DNA of 64,000 bases from Patescibacteria group bacterium (lineage in GTDB: Bacteria; Patescibacteria; Paceibacteria; UBA6257; 2-01-FULL-56-20), in assembly GCA_024654525.1 (NCBI GenBank), contig JANLHI010000032.1, positions 1 to 64,000 of the forward strand, read 5' to 3'. Positions within the stretch are counted from its first letter, which is position 1. The number at the start of each line of letters is the position of its first letter. Both the position numbers and the translations under genes were made by a program. Shown here piece by piece: positions 52,274-61,332 of this stretch. The notes under the pieces were generated by a model. The model searched no databases. It had not been told where the DNA came from and saw only the letters and a program-made list of their open reading frames with translations.

Positions 52274-52408
52274 CTATACAGAAAGGCGTTTTCGCCCCTT
52301 CTGCCGCCGGCGCCGAAGCACAGATTGACCTCCGGGACGCCTTTGCCGAATCAGAAACCCGTGCGTTCGCGCTCTCTTCTTCTTTTTTGGCTGATATGTC
52401 TGCGACAT
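52274..52408 (-). CDS. rpmH: 50S ribosomal protein L34
   Basis: The 44-residue, very basic protein reads MSQTYQPKKKKRARTHGFLI then RQRRPGGQSVLRRRRQKGRK. It matches L34 from Gram-positives and CPR (TYQPKxxKRxRxHGFxxR). It is the first gene of the origin-proximal rpmH-rnpA-yidC-khpB operon on the minus strand and is too short for most gene lists. Confidence 0.93.
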   Translation of the reverse strand: MSQTYQPKKKKRARTHGFLIRQRRPGGQSVLRRRRQKGRKRLSV

Positions 52409-52414
52409 AGCATC

Positions 52415-52442
52415 ATTCTACACATATTTTCTATAAACACAA
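52415..52442 (-). promoter_or_regulatory. rpmH operon promoter, leaderless
   Basis: TTGTGT (52437-52442), 16-nt spacer, extended TAGAAT (52415-52420; preceded by TGTG), then 6 nt to ATG at 52408. Confidence 0.65.
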
Positions 52443-52468
52443 CATTTTTAACCTCCTTGCGCAACTCA

Positions 52469-52477
52469 TTATGCACA
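52469..52477 (+). promoter_or_regulatory. DnaA box upstream of dnaA
   Basis: TTATGCACA matches TTATNCACA. It is in the 267-bp AT-rich space between rpmH (leftward) and dnaA (rightward). Confidence 0.5.
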
Positions 52478-52675
52478 GAAAATCCCCAAACCTATTCCTT
52501 TATTTTTTGACTCGCGGAGATTTCTTCATACAATTAACTCATTGGTTTCTTTTCTTTCTCTATTTTTATTATGCGCTTCGGTAAAAAATTAATTCCTATG
52601 TTTGAGGGTGCGCCGATTGCTCTTAGTAAAATCCACTATCCTTTGTCGAGGATACGTTTTTAACCTTTTAACAAA

Positions 52676-54034
52676 ATGAACCTCGAAGAGTTATGGCAGT
52701 CAACGCTTGCTGAAATGGAAGTACAGCTTTCGAGGGCTAATTTTTCTACGTGGCTCAAGAACAGTCACCTTGTAAATAAACAGGATGGAACTTTTTTTAT
52801 CGCCCTCCCGAATAATTTTGCAAAAGAATGGGTAGAAAATAAATACAATAAAAATCTCCTTGGTATTTTGAGAAATTTTGACGCTTCTGCACGGAAATTG
52901 GAATTTGTTGTGGCCTCTCAAAATGTTATAGCACCTTTACGTAAAGAATCTTCATCCACACAATCTCCTCAAGCGGAAAATCAAATGCGCCTCGAACTTA
53001 AAATAGATCCGGAAACAAATCTTAATCCCCGATATACCCTGTCTTCTTTTGTAGTGGGACCCTCAAACGAACTGGCGTTCGCGGCGGCATCAGCAATTAT
53101 CAATGATGTTGGGTCAAAATATAATCCCTTCTTCATATACGGAGGAGTGGGACTCGGAAAGACTCATCTTATACAAGCGATTGGCAACGAAGTAAAAGCG
53201 AAGTATCAAGGGAAAATACGACCGAAATATGTTCCTTCCGAACGTTTTACAAGCGATGTGGTGTGGGCTATTAGAAATAAGAGAATGGAAGATATAAAGA
53301 AAAAATACAGAGATGTGGATCTCTTAATTATTGATGATATTCAATTTATAGGGGGAAAGGAAAAAACGGAAGAGGAGTTTTTTCATACATTTAACACTCT
53401 TTATGAAAATAATAAACAAATCATTATCTCATCGGATAGGCCTCCTCAATCAATTCCAACGCTGGAAGAGCGTCTTCGCTCTCGGTTCGAAGGAGGCCTT
53501 ATTACCGACGTAAGTTATCCGGAATACGAAATGCGCGTGGCTATTATTAAAACCAAGCTTCAGGAATTAAATCAAAGCCTCCCCGCAAACGTTATTGATG
53601 TTATTGCAAAGCGTATGAAGAAAAATATTCGCGAACTTGAAGGAACTCTTAATAAAATTCTTTTCTATCAAGAACGAAAGCAAACACAAATAACCGAGAG
53701 TGTGGCGGAGGATATTATTGAAAAATCATCTCAAAACCTTTCTCGTCGCGTTACCGACGCACAAGTCCTTAAAGCGGTTGCGGAGTTTTTTAATATCAAT
53801 ACTGCCGATCTTCTAAGTCATAATAGAAGGAAAGAAGTTGTGGAGCCACGTCAAATCGTGATGTTTCTTCTTCGGGATATGTTGGAGTTATCCTACCCCT
53901 CTATTGGGGAAAAGATGGGGAAAGATCACACCACCGCAATCCATGCTTATGAAAAAATCAGCAGGGATGTGAATAAGTATGCCGCTCTTAACCAGAAAAT
54001 CCTCATGATACGCGACATGATATACAAGGGATAA
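52676..54034 (+). CDS. dnaA: Chromosomal replication initiator DnaA
   Basis: The 452-residue protein has the N-terminal interaction domain, a short linker (85-115), AAA+ domain with Walker A GGVGLGKT (156-163), Walker B LLIIDDIQF and sensor motifs, and a domain IV helix-turn-helix with the signature KDHTTAIHAYEKI near 420. It binds DnaA boxes and opens the origin. A perfect box and an unwinding element lie just downstream, between dnaA and dnaN. Confidence 0.98.
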   Translation: MNLEELWQSTLAEMEVQLSRANFSTWLKNSHLVNKQDGTFFIALPNNFAKEWVENKYNKNLLGILRNFDASARKLEFVVASQNVIAPLRKESSSTQSPQAENQMRLELKIDPETNLNPRYTLSSFVVGPSNELAFAAASAIINDVGSKYNPFFIYGGVGLGKTHLIQAIGNEVKAKYQGKIRPKYVPSERFTSDVVWAIRNKRMEDIKKKYRDVDLLIIDDIQFIGGKEKTEEEFFHTFNTLYENNKQIIISSDRPPQSIPTLEERLRSRFEGGLITDVSYPEYEMRVAIIKTKLQELNQSLPANVIDVIAKRMKKNIRELEGTLNKILFYQERKQTQITESVAEDIIEKSSQNLSRRVTDAQVLKAVAEFFNINTADLLSHNRRKEVVEPRQIVMFLLRDMLELSYPSIGEKMGKDHTTAIHAYEKISRDVNKYAALNQKILMIRDMIYKG

Positions 54035-54175
54035 TCCACATGTATTCCAATTCTCTAATTCATTTTAAGCCTTATATAACATGCGTTTCTGGATTTATCC
54101 ACATACCCACACCCTCTAATAACAGTAGTAACAACAATAATAAATATTAATTAATATAGAATTCTTATTATTACT
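54035..54175 (+). other. Predicted origin unwinding region (oriC)
   Basis: The 141-bp dnaA-dnaN gap contains TAATCCACA (54032-54040, one mismatch), a perfect DnaA box TTATCCACA (54095-54103), a C-rich spacer of 13 nt, then nine consecutive (T/C)A(A/G) trinucleotides (54117-54143), followed by an all A+T stretch. This box - GC cluster - trio - AT order is the known architecture of bacterial basal unwinding systems in which DnaA assembles on single-stranded trios. Confidence 0.75.
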
Positions 54176-55285
54176 ATGAAAGCTATTATTCTTAGAACCG
54201 GGTTGCTTGAGGGGATAGTTACCGTGAGTAAGTTAGCAGTCGGTGACGCTCTCCCTATTCTTAAGAATATCCTTATCGAAGCTCAAAATAATAAACTCAT
54301 CCTTACCGCGACAAATCTCGAAACAGCAATTCAGAAAACAATATTAGGAAAAGTTATCGAAACAGGAAAAGTCTCGATTCCCGCAAAAGCGTTTTCTGAT
54401 GTAATAAGCGCATTAAGAAGCGAAAGGATTAATTTAGACCAAAAAGAGCATAATCTTTCAATTACATCCGACAATTATCACGCAACTTTTCAAGGGCTTT
54501 CCGTGGAAGATTTTCCTATAATTCCCAAGATAAAAACCAAAGAAGCATGTATTGAGTGTAAGGCAGATATTTTTAAAGATGCGCTTGAATCTGTCTTGAT
54601 CGCAACTGAATTTTCCGACTTACGTCCCGAGTTGAATAGCGTACTTCTCCATATTTCTTCGGATGGTATCAAGCTTGTTGCGACAGATAGCTTTCGTCTC
54701 GCAGAGCGTCATATTCCAACTTCGCAATTCACCACTACTATCGCACAAGAGATGAAAGTGCTTATTCCGCTTAAAACTAACCAAGGGTTGGCGCGTATAT
54801 TAGACACGGATGGAAGTGTAAAAATCTATATTGATGAAAATCAAATATTATTTTCCACTCCGGATACGGAATGTATTTCTAGACTTGTAGAGGGAAATTT
54901 TCCTGAATATTCGGGAATTATTCCATCCTCGTTTCAATCCGAACTTACTCTTGAGAAAGAAGATTTTGCCGAGGCTTTGAAATTAGCAAGTGTATTCAGT
55001 GAAAAAAACAATGAGATTAAGATTTCTTTTTCGAAAGAAAAGAAGGCGATTGATATCAGTTCTGCCCAACAAGGTCTTGGTGAAAATGTATATACACTTC
55101 CTATAAATATAACAGGCGACGGAGGAGAGGTTCTTTTTAATAGCAGATACATTCACGATATGCTTCGTGTTGCGCGCGGAAAGGAGTTGTTTATAGGGCT
55201 TAATGATGAAAGCTCCCCCGCTCTTCTTCGTGTAGTAGGAGATGCTTCATATTGTTATATTGTAAAACCCATTTTGAAAACATAA
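54176..55285 (+). CDS. dnaN: DNA polymerase III beta clamp
   Basis: The 369-residue ring-forming clamp has three topologically equal domains of about 120 residues: an N-terminal VSKLAVGDALPILKNILIEA, a middle VLIATEFSDLRPELNSVLLHI, and a final INITGDGGEVLFNSRYIHDMLRV. It tethers the replicative polymerase and other enzymes to DNA. It sits 141 bp after dnaA, the most common bacterial arrangement. Confidence 0.97.
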   Translation: MKAIILRTGLLEGIVTVSKLAVGDALPILKNILIEAQNNKLILTATNLETAIQKTILGKVIETGKVSIPAKAFSDVISALRSERINLDQKEHNLSITSDNYHATFQGLSVEDFPIIPKIKTKEACIECKADIFKDALESVLIATEFSDLRPELNSVLLHISSDGIKLVATDSFRLAERHIPTSQFTTTIAQEMKVLIPLKTNQGLARILDTDGSVKIYIDENQILFSTPDTECISRLVEGNFPEYSGIIPSSFQSELTLEKEDFAEALKLASVFSEKNNEIKISFSKEKKAIDISSAQQGLGENVYTLPINITGDGGEVLFNSRYIHDMLRVARGKELFIGLNDESSPALLRVVGDASYCYIVKPILKT

Positions 55286-55311
55286 GTCGTTTTTAAAAGA
55301 GACGGATAATG

Positions 55312-57822
55312 TTAGCGGTAGAATATAAGTTGTGTTTTTGCAATAAGGCTTTCCCCGTCGTAAAAATTTATCTCAAGAAGGTTTTGTTGTTTTGCATCAT
55401 TAAGAGAAATGGAATGAGAAAACGGCATATTAGGAATGAATATTTTTTGTTCCGTTGCAACGAGATACCCGTTAAGGTTAATGCGGATATTATTTGCAAC
55501 TCGAGTTCCCGTAAGATGTCCTTGTATTGAAATTGTTGATTCTTGGACTACCGATCCGTTTTTTGGAAAGTCTATATATGCACCCGAAGCAGTAAGCGTG
55601 GATGTGGTGTTTTCAAATATAGGAACTGTTCCTGCATTGTAGCTAGCAAAGTCAGGGATATTTTGAGATGCCCAATGTAATACGCCGACTTCCCAGTTTT
55701 CAAACTGAGGGTCAAAAGAAGGATCTTGGGGAGTCGGTCCAGAAGGATTTCCTTTATCAACGGAATATAAGATTGTGTGAATCTGACGGTTTGAAAGATA
55801 ATCGCCTGCAAGAATGGGTTTTGTAGTAACCACCGGATCAGGGCGAGAAAATAATTCGATAGGAAAAGTTTTTATCGCATGGGCTTCTGAGAAAAAAGCG
55901 TGCCAAATCGGGACTGCGGCAAAAATACTCGATCCGTATTTATGGAGAGGAGAGTTGTCGTTATTTCCCGCCCACACGCCCACTACAAGCGATGGAGTAT
56001 ATCCTAACGTCCATGCATCCCGATAGTCATTCGAAGTACCCGTCTTGAGCGCTACGGTGCGATCAGGAAGTGTTGTGTATGATGTGCTGTTGCCGAAAAG
56101 AGCTCGACGAGCATTTATATCGGTAAGGATGTCGTTTACCATGCGAACATATTGAGCATCGACGATTCGTTCGCCGGCATCGCGAAACGATTCTATAATA
56201 GTGTTTGAACCGTCGCGAATCTCAAGAATGTAAGAAGAAGTGTGTCGGATGCCGTCATTAGCAAGTGTGGCATACGCACTTACAAGGTCGGCAAGATAAA
56301 TCGCTCCTCCTCCGAGAACAAGGGAAAGGCCATATGTTTCAGGGTTAGTGAGTGTGGTAATGCCGAATCGTTGTGCGTTAGCGATAACATTAGTCATTCC
56401 TGCAAGATAAAGAACTTTTACCGCGGGAATATTTCTCGATAATGCGAGTGCGCTTCTTAGTGTTATAGGTCCGCGGAAAAGGCCGTCAAAGTTGTGAGGG
56501 TGGAAACAGTTTAAAGAAGGGGCGCTTATCCCTGTTTCCGTGTTGTTTGGTAGAGGTATTGCAGGGCATTCAGGGTTGTTTGCAGTAAATTCTGTTTCTA
56601 CGTCGAAAAGAATTGTTTCTGGAGTGTATCCTCGCTCAAATGCCGTGAGATATACAAACGGTTTTAGTGATGACCCTGGTTGACGAAGTCCTTGTGTTGC
56701 GACGTTGAAATTACCTTCACGAGAGGAATCGAAATAATCTCGTGAGCCGGCAAGTGCAAGGACTTGTCCTGTTTTAGGGTCTTCCGCGACAAGAGCGGCG
56801 TTTGTTCCTCCATATAAATTCTCATTACGCTCCGCTCCTGCTTTTACTGTTTGCTCGGCAAGCTGTTGAAGATCCCAATCGAGACTTGTAATTACTCGAA
56901 GGCCTCCTTTTTGAACCATATCCTCTCCGTATTTTTGTGTAAGATAGTCCTGTACAAGCATAGTAAAGTGCGGAGCTTTAATTGTTTGTCCCGGTGGGGC
57001 GAAGATAATTTCCTGCGAAAGTGCTTTTTCATATTCATCCTCGGTGAGCATGTTAAACTCTTTCATTTTTTTTAAAACAAATTGCTGGCGCGTAAGGAGT
57101 TCTGCGCGGTGATTCCCTCTCGGCGAATAATATGTCGGAGCTTTTGGAAGGGATGCGAGTATAGCCGCTTCCGCAATCGAAAGATCTTGAGCGCGCTTGT
57201 TGAAAAATGTTTCACTGGCTGCTTCAACGCCGTATGCGGTGGGACCGTACGGTATTTCATTCAGATATAATTCGAGGATTTCATCCTTGGAATAATGACG
57301 ATTTAAATCAGTGGCAAGAATAAGCTCTTTAAGTTTTCGAGTAATGGTTTGCTCTGGAGTAAGAAAGGCGTTTTTGGCGAGTTGTTGAGTAATAGTTGAT
57401 CCTCCTTGCACAATTTTTCCATTGCGCACATTCGCGAGAAAAGAGCGTAAAATAGCTTTCCAATCAAAGGCGGGTTCGGTATAGAAACGATCGTCCTCAA
57501 CAGCGATGGTGGCGTTTCGAAGGTATTGGGGAATGTCCGCAAGAGGAATTATCGTTCTTCGTTCTCCTCCGCTTATTTCATAAAGCACCACTTCTCCAGT
57601 GCGGTCATATATTTTTGTCGATTGGACTACTTGGCGGTGTGTTATTTGTTCTACCGACGGGAGATCGCTACGAAGTGTGTTGTAGAGGATGATCCCTGTT
57701 ATTATTGCTATCACCCCACCGATGAGTGTGAGTAGTAATACCCCCCATAAAATTTTAGAGATGAGACTACGAGGGTGTCGCGTATGTTTTTTAGAATGAT
57801 GAGGCGTAGGATGCATATTCAT
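55312..57822 (-). CDS. Class A penicillin-binding protein 1A
   Basis: The 836-residue bifunctional peptidoglycan synthase has one membrane helix (about 23-47), a glycosyltransferase domain (EDDRFYTE with catalytic Glu near 105, then GGSTITQQLAKNAF) and a transpeptidase domain with QPGSSLKPF (SxxK), SRN and KTGTSNDYRDAW. The C-terminal 100 residues form an extra beta domain (IYIDFPKNGSVVQESTISIQG). It runs convergent with dnaN. Confidence 0.94.
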   Translation of the reverse strand: MNMHPTPHHSKKHTRHPRSLISKILWGVLLLTLIGGVIAIITGIILYNTLRSDLPSVEQITHRQVVQSTKIYDRTGEVVLYEISGGERRTIIPLADIPQYLRNATIAVEDDRFYTEPAFDWKAILRSFLANVRNGKIVQGGSTITQQLAKNAFLTPEQTITRKLKELILATDLNRHYSKDEILELYLNEIPYGPTAYGVEAASETFFNKRAQDLSIAEAAILASLPKAPTYYSPRGNHRAELLTRQQFVLKKMKEFNMLTEDEYEKALSQEIIFAPPGQTIKAPHFTMLVQDYLTQKYGEDMVQKGGLRVITSLDWDLQQLAEQTVKAGAERNENLYGGTNAALVAEDPKTGQVLALAGSRDYFDSSREGNFNVATQGLRQPGSSLKPFVYLTAFERGYTPETILFDVETEFTANNPECPAIPLPNNTETGISAPSLNCFHPHNFDGLFRGPITLRSALALSRNIPAVKVLYLAGMTNVIANAQRFGITTLTNPETYGLSLVLGGGAIYLADLVSAYATLANDGIRHTSSYILEIRDGSNTIIESFRDAGERIVDAQYVRMVNDILTDINARRALFGNSTSYTTLPDRTVALKTGTSNDYRDAWTLGYTPSLVVGVWAGNNDNSPLHKYGSSIFAAVPIWHAFFSEAHAIKTFPIELFSRPDPVVTTKPILAGDYLSNRQIHTILYSVDKGNPSGPTPQDPSFDPQFENWEVGVLHWASQNIPDFASYNAGTVPIFENTTSTLTASGAYIDFPKNGSVVQESTISIQGHLTGTRVANNIRINLNGYLVATEQKIFIPNMPFSHSISLNDAKQQNLLEINFYDGESLIAKTQLIFYR

Positions 57823-57917
57823 ATAATAGAGGTCTTTGATATTTTGCCATAAACCCTCCGGAAAGAGGAGTTTGCGAAAAGAGGACGAGAAGGAGTACTA
57901 CAATAAAAATAAGAAAA

Positions 57918-57938
57918 CCTCGCCCGAAGTGGGCGAGG
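57918..57938 (-). terminator. Intrinsic terminator of small acidic gene
   Basis: On the minus strand, an 8-bp stem CCTCGCCC/GGGCGAGG with a 5-nt loop is followed by TTTTCTTATTTTT. It is 22 bp after the stop of the 59-codon gene. Confidence 0.85.
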
Positions 57939-57960
57939 CAAGAATCTTTCGATATACGTT

Positions 57961-58140
57961 TTATTCGTTATTATCGAAACCTTCTTCGTTTTTTTCTCTT
58001 CGGCCTTCGACATCTTCTTCATCCAAAGGAAGCAACGTTTCTTCAGAATCATTACCAAACGTCATCGGGGCATCGTCTCCCTCCACTTCTTCGTCGCTTA
58101 ATCCCCGAGATGCTGACTGTATTTTATGATACTCCGTCAT
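57961..58140 (-). CDS. Small acidic protein
   Basis: The 59-residue protein starts MTEYHKIQSASRGLSDEEVE and is strongly acidic (Asp/Glu about 35 percent), with no membrane segment or cysteine. The terminator right after the stop and the ATG start suggest a real gene although the length is under common thresholds. No family recognised. It is upstream of the PBP gene on the same strand but separated by the terminator. Confidence 0.6.
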   Translation of the reverse strand: MTEYHKIQSASRGLSDEEVEGDDAPMTFGNDSEETLLPLDEEDVEGRREKNEEGFDNNE

Positions 58141-58271
58141 GAGTAGCGAGGTGATCTCGACCTTTTTTCCTATGTCTTCAATTTGTTATATACATCTAAA
58201 AAATGTTGTCAACTGTGAGAGAAGAGTTTCTGTGGATAGAAGTGGATTTGAAAACTGAGCAAAGGAATGAT

Positions 58272-58760
58272 TTATCTTTGAATATTTTTCTCAAAACTCT
58301 TTGAGAAATGCGCTGCAATCGCAATCGAGAGTGCATCCGTGGCATCATCAATTATTGAGAGTGAAGGGCAGTGTAGTATCAGACGAACCATTTTAGCCAT
58401 TGATGTTTTATCTGCGAGGCCGTACCCCGTAAGATGAGACTTCACTTCGTTGGGACTGAACTCGGCAAGAAGAATTTTGTGTTCCGCGGCGGCGAGAAGC
58501 ACAATCCCTCGTGCCTGAGCGACTGCGATTCCCGTAGTTTTATTTTTTGAGAAAAATATTTTTTCAACGGCTATGCCGTCGGGATGTGTAGTGGCGATGA
58601 TGGTATCGAGAGAAATTTTTAAGTCGTGGAGTGCAAGATGAGGCTCGTGATGAGATACGGAGAGGAGTCCTGCATCAATATATTGGCAATCGTCACGCAT
58701 AGTGCGTATGAGTCCATATCCCATACGATGCGTGCCGGGATCAATTCCTAAAATAATCAT
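58272..58760 (-). CDS. ruvC: Crossover junction endodeoxyribonuclease RuvC
   Basis: The 162-residue protein resolves Holliday junctions. The acidic residues are Asp in ILGIDPGTH (near 7), Glu in AVEKIFF (near 66) and Asp in SIIDDATDAL near the C-terminus. The frame is open to 58799, but TATAAA (58770-58775) with GTGACA 18 nt upstream lies 9 nt before ATG 58760. RuvA is not visible, while ruvB lies at 61.4 kb. Confidence 0.93.
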   Translation of the reverse strand: MIILGIDPGTHRMGYGLIRTMRDDCQYIDAGLLSVSHHEPHLALHDLKISLDTIIATTHPDGIAVEKIFFSKNKTTGIAVAQARGIVLLAAAEHKILLAEFSPNEVKSHLTGYGLADKTSMAKMVRLILHCPSLSIIDDATDALSIAIAAHFSKSFEKNIQR

Positions 58761-58769
58761 AATGTGTAA

Positions 58770-58799
58770 TTTATACCCGACAACAACAACAGGTGTCAC
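58770..58799 (-). promoter_or_regulatory. ruvC promoter
   Basis: GTGACA (58794-58799), 18-nt spacer, TATAAA (58770-58775), 9 nt to ATG 58760. It overlaps the end of yebC. Confidence 0.5.
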
Positions 58800-58802
58800 C
58801 TA

Positions 58803-59348
58803 TTATGTGTCGGTGGGTGAATGAGCGTTTGTAAATATTTCTTGTACATCAGGGTGATCTTCAAGCGAGGCGATAAGAGAGGAGAGTTGGGATGCATTTT
58901 CCTGTGAAAGTGAAATCGGAAACTTTGCAGAATGGATTCCCGGAGTTATTTCTTTGAATGCCCACTGAACACTTCCCGGTTCTGCCCATTTACCTTCGTG
59001 TTTGACGAGTGTGCTTTTTACTTCCGAAACCGTCCTATTTCTATTATCACTCATTGCTATTATAAGAAGTGCTGTTCCGCCAGGACCATATGCTTCAAAC
59101 ATCAATTCTTCTACGGATTCTCCTGCGTCGCGAGCGCGCGTAATGGCGCGTTCAATGTGTGCGCTAGGGACGTTTTGGGCACGCGCTTTCTCGATAGCGG
59201 TGCGGAGTCGTGGATTGAAATCCGGACTTTGCTCGTGGCGCGCGGCGACTGTTATTGCGGTAAGTAACTTTGAGAATATTGCGCCACGCTTTTTATCCGT
59301 CACTTCTTTTTTATGTTTAATTCCTGCCCAATGGGAGTGTCCTGCCAT
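58803..59348 (-). CDS. Short YebC/PmpR-like protein
   Basis: The 181-residue protein begins MAGHSHWAGIKHKKE, typical of YebC/TACO1, which helps ribosomes through difficult motifs or regulates transcription. GPGGTALLIIAMSDNRNRT marks domain I to II. Compared with the usual 240-250 residues, the middle domain is lost: after VQWAFKEI the sequence jumps to SLIASLEDHPDVQEIFTN, which is the end of the family. The frame opens to 59384, but the AUG at 59348 is preceded by TATGCT. Confidence 0.88.
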   Translation of the reverse strand: MAGHSHWAGIKHKKEVTDKKRGAIFSKLLTAITVAARHEQSPDFNPRLRTAIEKARAQNVPSAHIERAITRARDAGESVEELMFEAYGPGGTALLIIAMSDNRNRTVSEVKSTLVKHEGKWAEPGSVQWAFKEITPGIHSAKFPISLSQENASQLSSLIASLEDHPDVQEIFTNAHSPTDT

Positions 59349-59354
59349 AACGAC

Positions 59355-59384
59355 AGCATATAACTCTCTGTTTCCAATTTCCAA
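59355..59384 (-). promoter_or_regulatory. yebC promoter, leaderless
   Basis: TTGGAA (59379-59384), 18-nt spacer, TATGCT (59355-59360), 6 nt to ATG at 59348. Confidence 0.6.
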
Positions 59385-59429
59385 TCCTTAAGATAATCCC
59401 GGAAGGATAACCAAATCATTTCTCTTCGC

Positions 59430-59459
59430 TTGAAGCATTGTGCCGTGGAGGTGTAGAAT
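59430..59459 (+). promoter_or_regulatory. pilB promoter, leaderless
   Basis: TTGAAG (59430-59435), 18-nt spacer, TAGAAT (59454-59459), 7 nt to GTG at 59467. A GGAGGTG stretch overlaps the -10 region. Confidence 0.5.
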
Positions 59460-59466
59460 GCAATGA

Positions 59467-61143
59467 GTGAATCATACTCAATCCATACCCCTTAAAGAAG
59501 AGCTGGATAAACTTCGCCGAGAAGGAGAAGAGCGTGCTGCTCAGCGTCGTGCTACCGAGCTTGGTCTTTCTTATGTGGATATCAGAAAAATCCCCACGTC
59601 ATTCGAGGCGGTAACCGTAATTCCCGAAGATCAGGCACGAGGAGCGGAAGCGGTAGGATTGGAATCCAACGAGAAGGCATTGGTAATTGCGGTGGTTACG
59701 ACGGAAAATAAAACAACTAAAGCGCTTCTTGAGGAGTTGAAAGTTCATTATTCTCCTCTTAAAGTAGTTATTGCATCTCGTTCGGGGATTTCTCAGGTGT
59801 GGCATCTTTATTCTTTTGCGGTAAAAGAAGCAAAGGGGATTACGGGGCAAGTTGAATTTGAAGAGAAGCTTGGAAAGCTTATAAAAGAGCTTTCGAATTT
59901 TAAAACGGCACAAAAAACGTTTTCTTCTCTCGACTTTTCCAAAACATCGACAACAGAATTACTCGAGATGCTACTCGCGAGTGCACTTGCGAACAATGCA
60001 TCGGATGTGCATTGCGAAGCCGAGGAAAAAGACGCCAAGTTTCGTCTTCGTATTGATGGACGATTGCATGATGTTGCTTTGAGCATTCCGGTGAAAAACT
60101 ATGTGAGTTTTCTTACTCGCATCAAACTTCTTTCCGGTCTCAAGCTGAATGTACGCAGTGAGGCGCAAGATGGACGTTTCACCATTAAAGCTCCAGGAGG
60201 AAGTGATATAGAAATTCGGGTTTCTATTGTTCCGTCTGAATTTGGCGAAGCGATAGTGATGCGTCTTTTAGATCCGAAAGTGACGCGTGTACAATTTTCC
60301 GAATTAGGATTAAGAGACGACGATCTTTTAATTGTGGATGCCGACCTTAAAAAACCGAATGGACTGATACTTAATACGGGTCCGACTGGTTCAGGGAAAA
60401 CAACGACGTTGTATACTTTTTTGCGCAAGTTGAATGATCCGGAGGTAAAGATCATTACCGTTGAAGATCCAATCGAGTATCGTGTTGAAGGAATTGAGCA
60501 AACACAAATAGACCCGGGAGCGGGGTATACCTTTGCAAGTGGGCTTCGTGCGATTGTGCGACAGGACCCCGATGCGATTCTCGTGGGAGAAATTCGTGAC
60601 GGAGAAACTGCGGATATCGCGCTTCAAGCGGCGCTTACGGGACACTTAGTGCTTTCTACATTACATACTAACGATGCGGTTGGTGCGGTGCCACGGTTGG
60701 TTAATTTAGGGGTAAAACCGGGAACAATCAGTGCTGCATTATCACTGGTAATTGCACAAAGGCTTGTAAGAAAGCTTTGTGAGAAATGCAAAAAAGAAAT
60801 TCCTCTTAACGAGGAATATAATGTGCGTATCAATGTTTTTTTGAAAAATCTTCCGGAGCGAGTGAAGAAGGATAGTTATAGTCATCCGGTATTATATGAA
60901 TCCGTGGGTTGTGATGCGTGTAACCACTTCGGCTATAAAGGAAGAATTGGCATCTTTGAATTTTTTCACGGAGGACAGAGTCTTGAAGAAGTAATACTTG
61001 AGGAAATTTCCGAAAATACGCTTGGACAACTTGCGGTGAAACAGGGTATGGTAACAATGCAACAAGACGGTATTCTTAAATCACTACAGGGAATCACCAG
61101 TTTACAGGAGATTGAAGATGTTACTGGTCCTTTGAAGTGGTAA
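59467..61143 (+). CDS. pilB: Type IV pilus assembly ATPase PilB/GspE
   Basis: The 558-residue protein has the N-terminal GspE domain (about 30-110), Walker A GPTGSGKTTT (about 305-314), Asp box and Walker B DAILVGEIRDGE, and a C4 zinc motif CEKCKK...CDACNHFG near the end. It powers pilus extension or competence secretion. The start is GTG at 59467; no ATG is in frame there. Minor pilins and pilC are not in the window. Confidence 0.94.
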   Translation: MNHTQSIPLKEELDKLRREGEERAAQRRATELGLSYVDIRKIPTSFEAVTVIPEDQARGAEAVGLESNEKALVIAVVTTENKTTKALLEELKVHYSPLKVVIASRSGISQVWHLYSFAVKEAKGITGQVEFEEKLGKLIKELSNFKTAQKTFSSLDFSKTSTTELLEMLLASALANNASDVHCEAEEKDAKFRLRIDGRLHDVALSIPVKNYVSFLTRIKLLSGLKLNVRSEAQDGRFTIKAPGGSDIEIRVSIVPSEFGEAIVMRLLDPKVTRVQFSELGLRDDDLLIVDADLKKPNGLILNTGPTGSGKTTTLYTFLRKLNDPEVKIITVEDPIEYRVEGIEQTQIDPGAGYTFASGLRAIVRQDPDAILVGEIRDGETADIALQAALTGHLVLSTLHTNDAVGAVPRLVNLGVKPGTISAALSLVIAQRLVRKLCEKCKKEIPLNEEYNVRINVFLKNLPERVKKDSYSHPVLYESVGCDACNHFGYKGRIGIFEFFHGGQSLEEVILEEISENTLGQLAVKQGMVTMQQDGILKSLQGITSLQEIEDVTGPLKW

Positions 61144-61147
61144 CCAC

Positions 61148-61326
61148 CTTACATCTGAGGGCGTCCCTGACGGGGTGTCGGGGGAGATTGGTTCTCTTTT
61201 CAGTGTGTGAAAAGAAGATAGAATTATTCCGAGGATGGGCCTCGCCGGAGCCAAGCCGTCCTAAAAAGGTTTAGGAACGATTCCTGCCCTCAGATGTAAA
61301 GTGATTATATACTCACACCAGTATAG
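61148..61326 (-). ncRNA. Structured RNA candidate with 14-bp closing stem
   Basis: 61148-61161 (TTACATCTGAGGGC) pairs perfectly with 61287-61300. The 125 nt between can form several hairpins: TCCTAAA/TTTAGGA, CTTTTCA/TGAAAAG, a GGCCTC/GAGCC arm, and CCTGAC/GTCGGG. A strong promoter (61333-61361) points leftward, so the minus strand is the likelier transcript, starting near 61326. I compared it with 6S, SRP, tmRNA, RNase P and T-box signatures and see none. Confidence 0.55.
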
Positions 61327-61332
61327 GGGGAG

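Noticed and set aside
57836..58129. 97-residue plus-strand frame and 79-residue minus-strand frame in the PBP upstream region
   Set aside because: Both overlap the acidic 59-codon gene and its terminator; their composition is low-complexity and neither has a start signal.
61148..61300. 6S RNA, SRP RNA, tmRNA, RNase P or T-box
   Set aside because: The closing stem is right for several families, but none of their conserved loops (SRP GGAA loop with AGCAG, RNase P GAGGAAAGTCC, T-box GGTGG) is visible. I leave the element unnamed.
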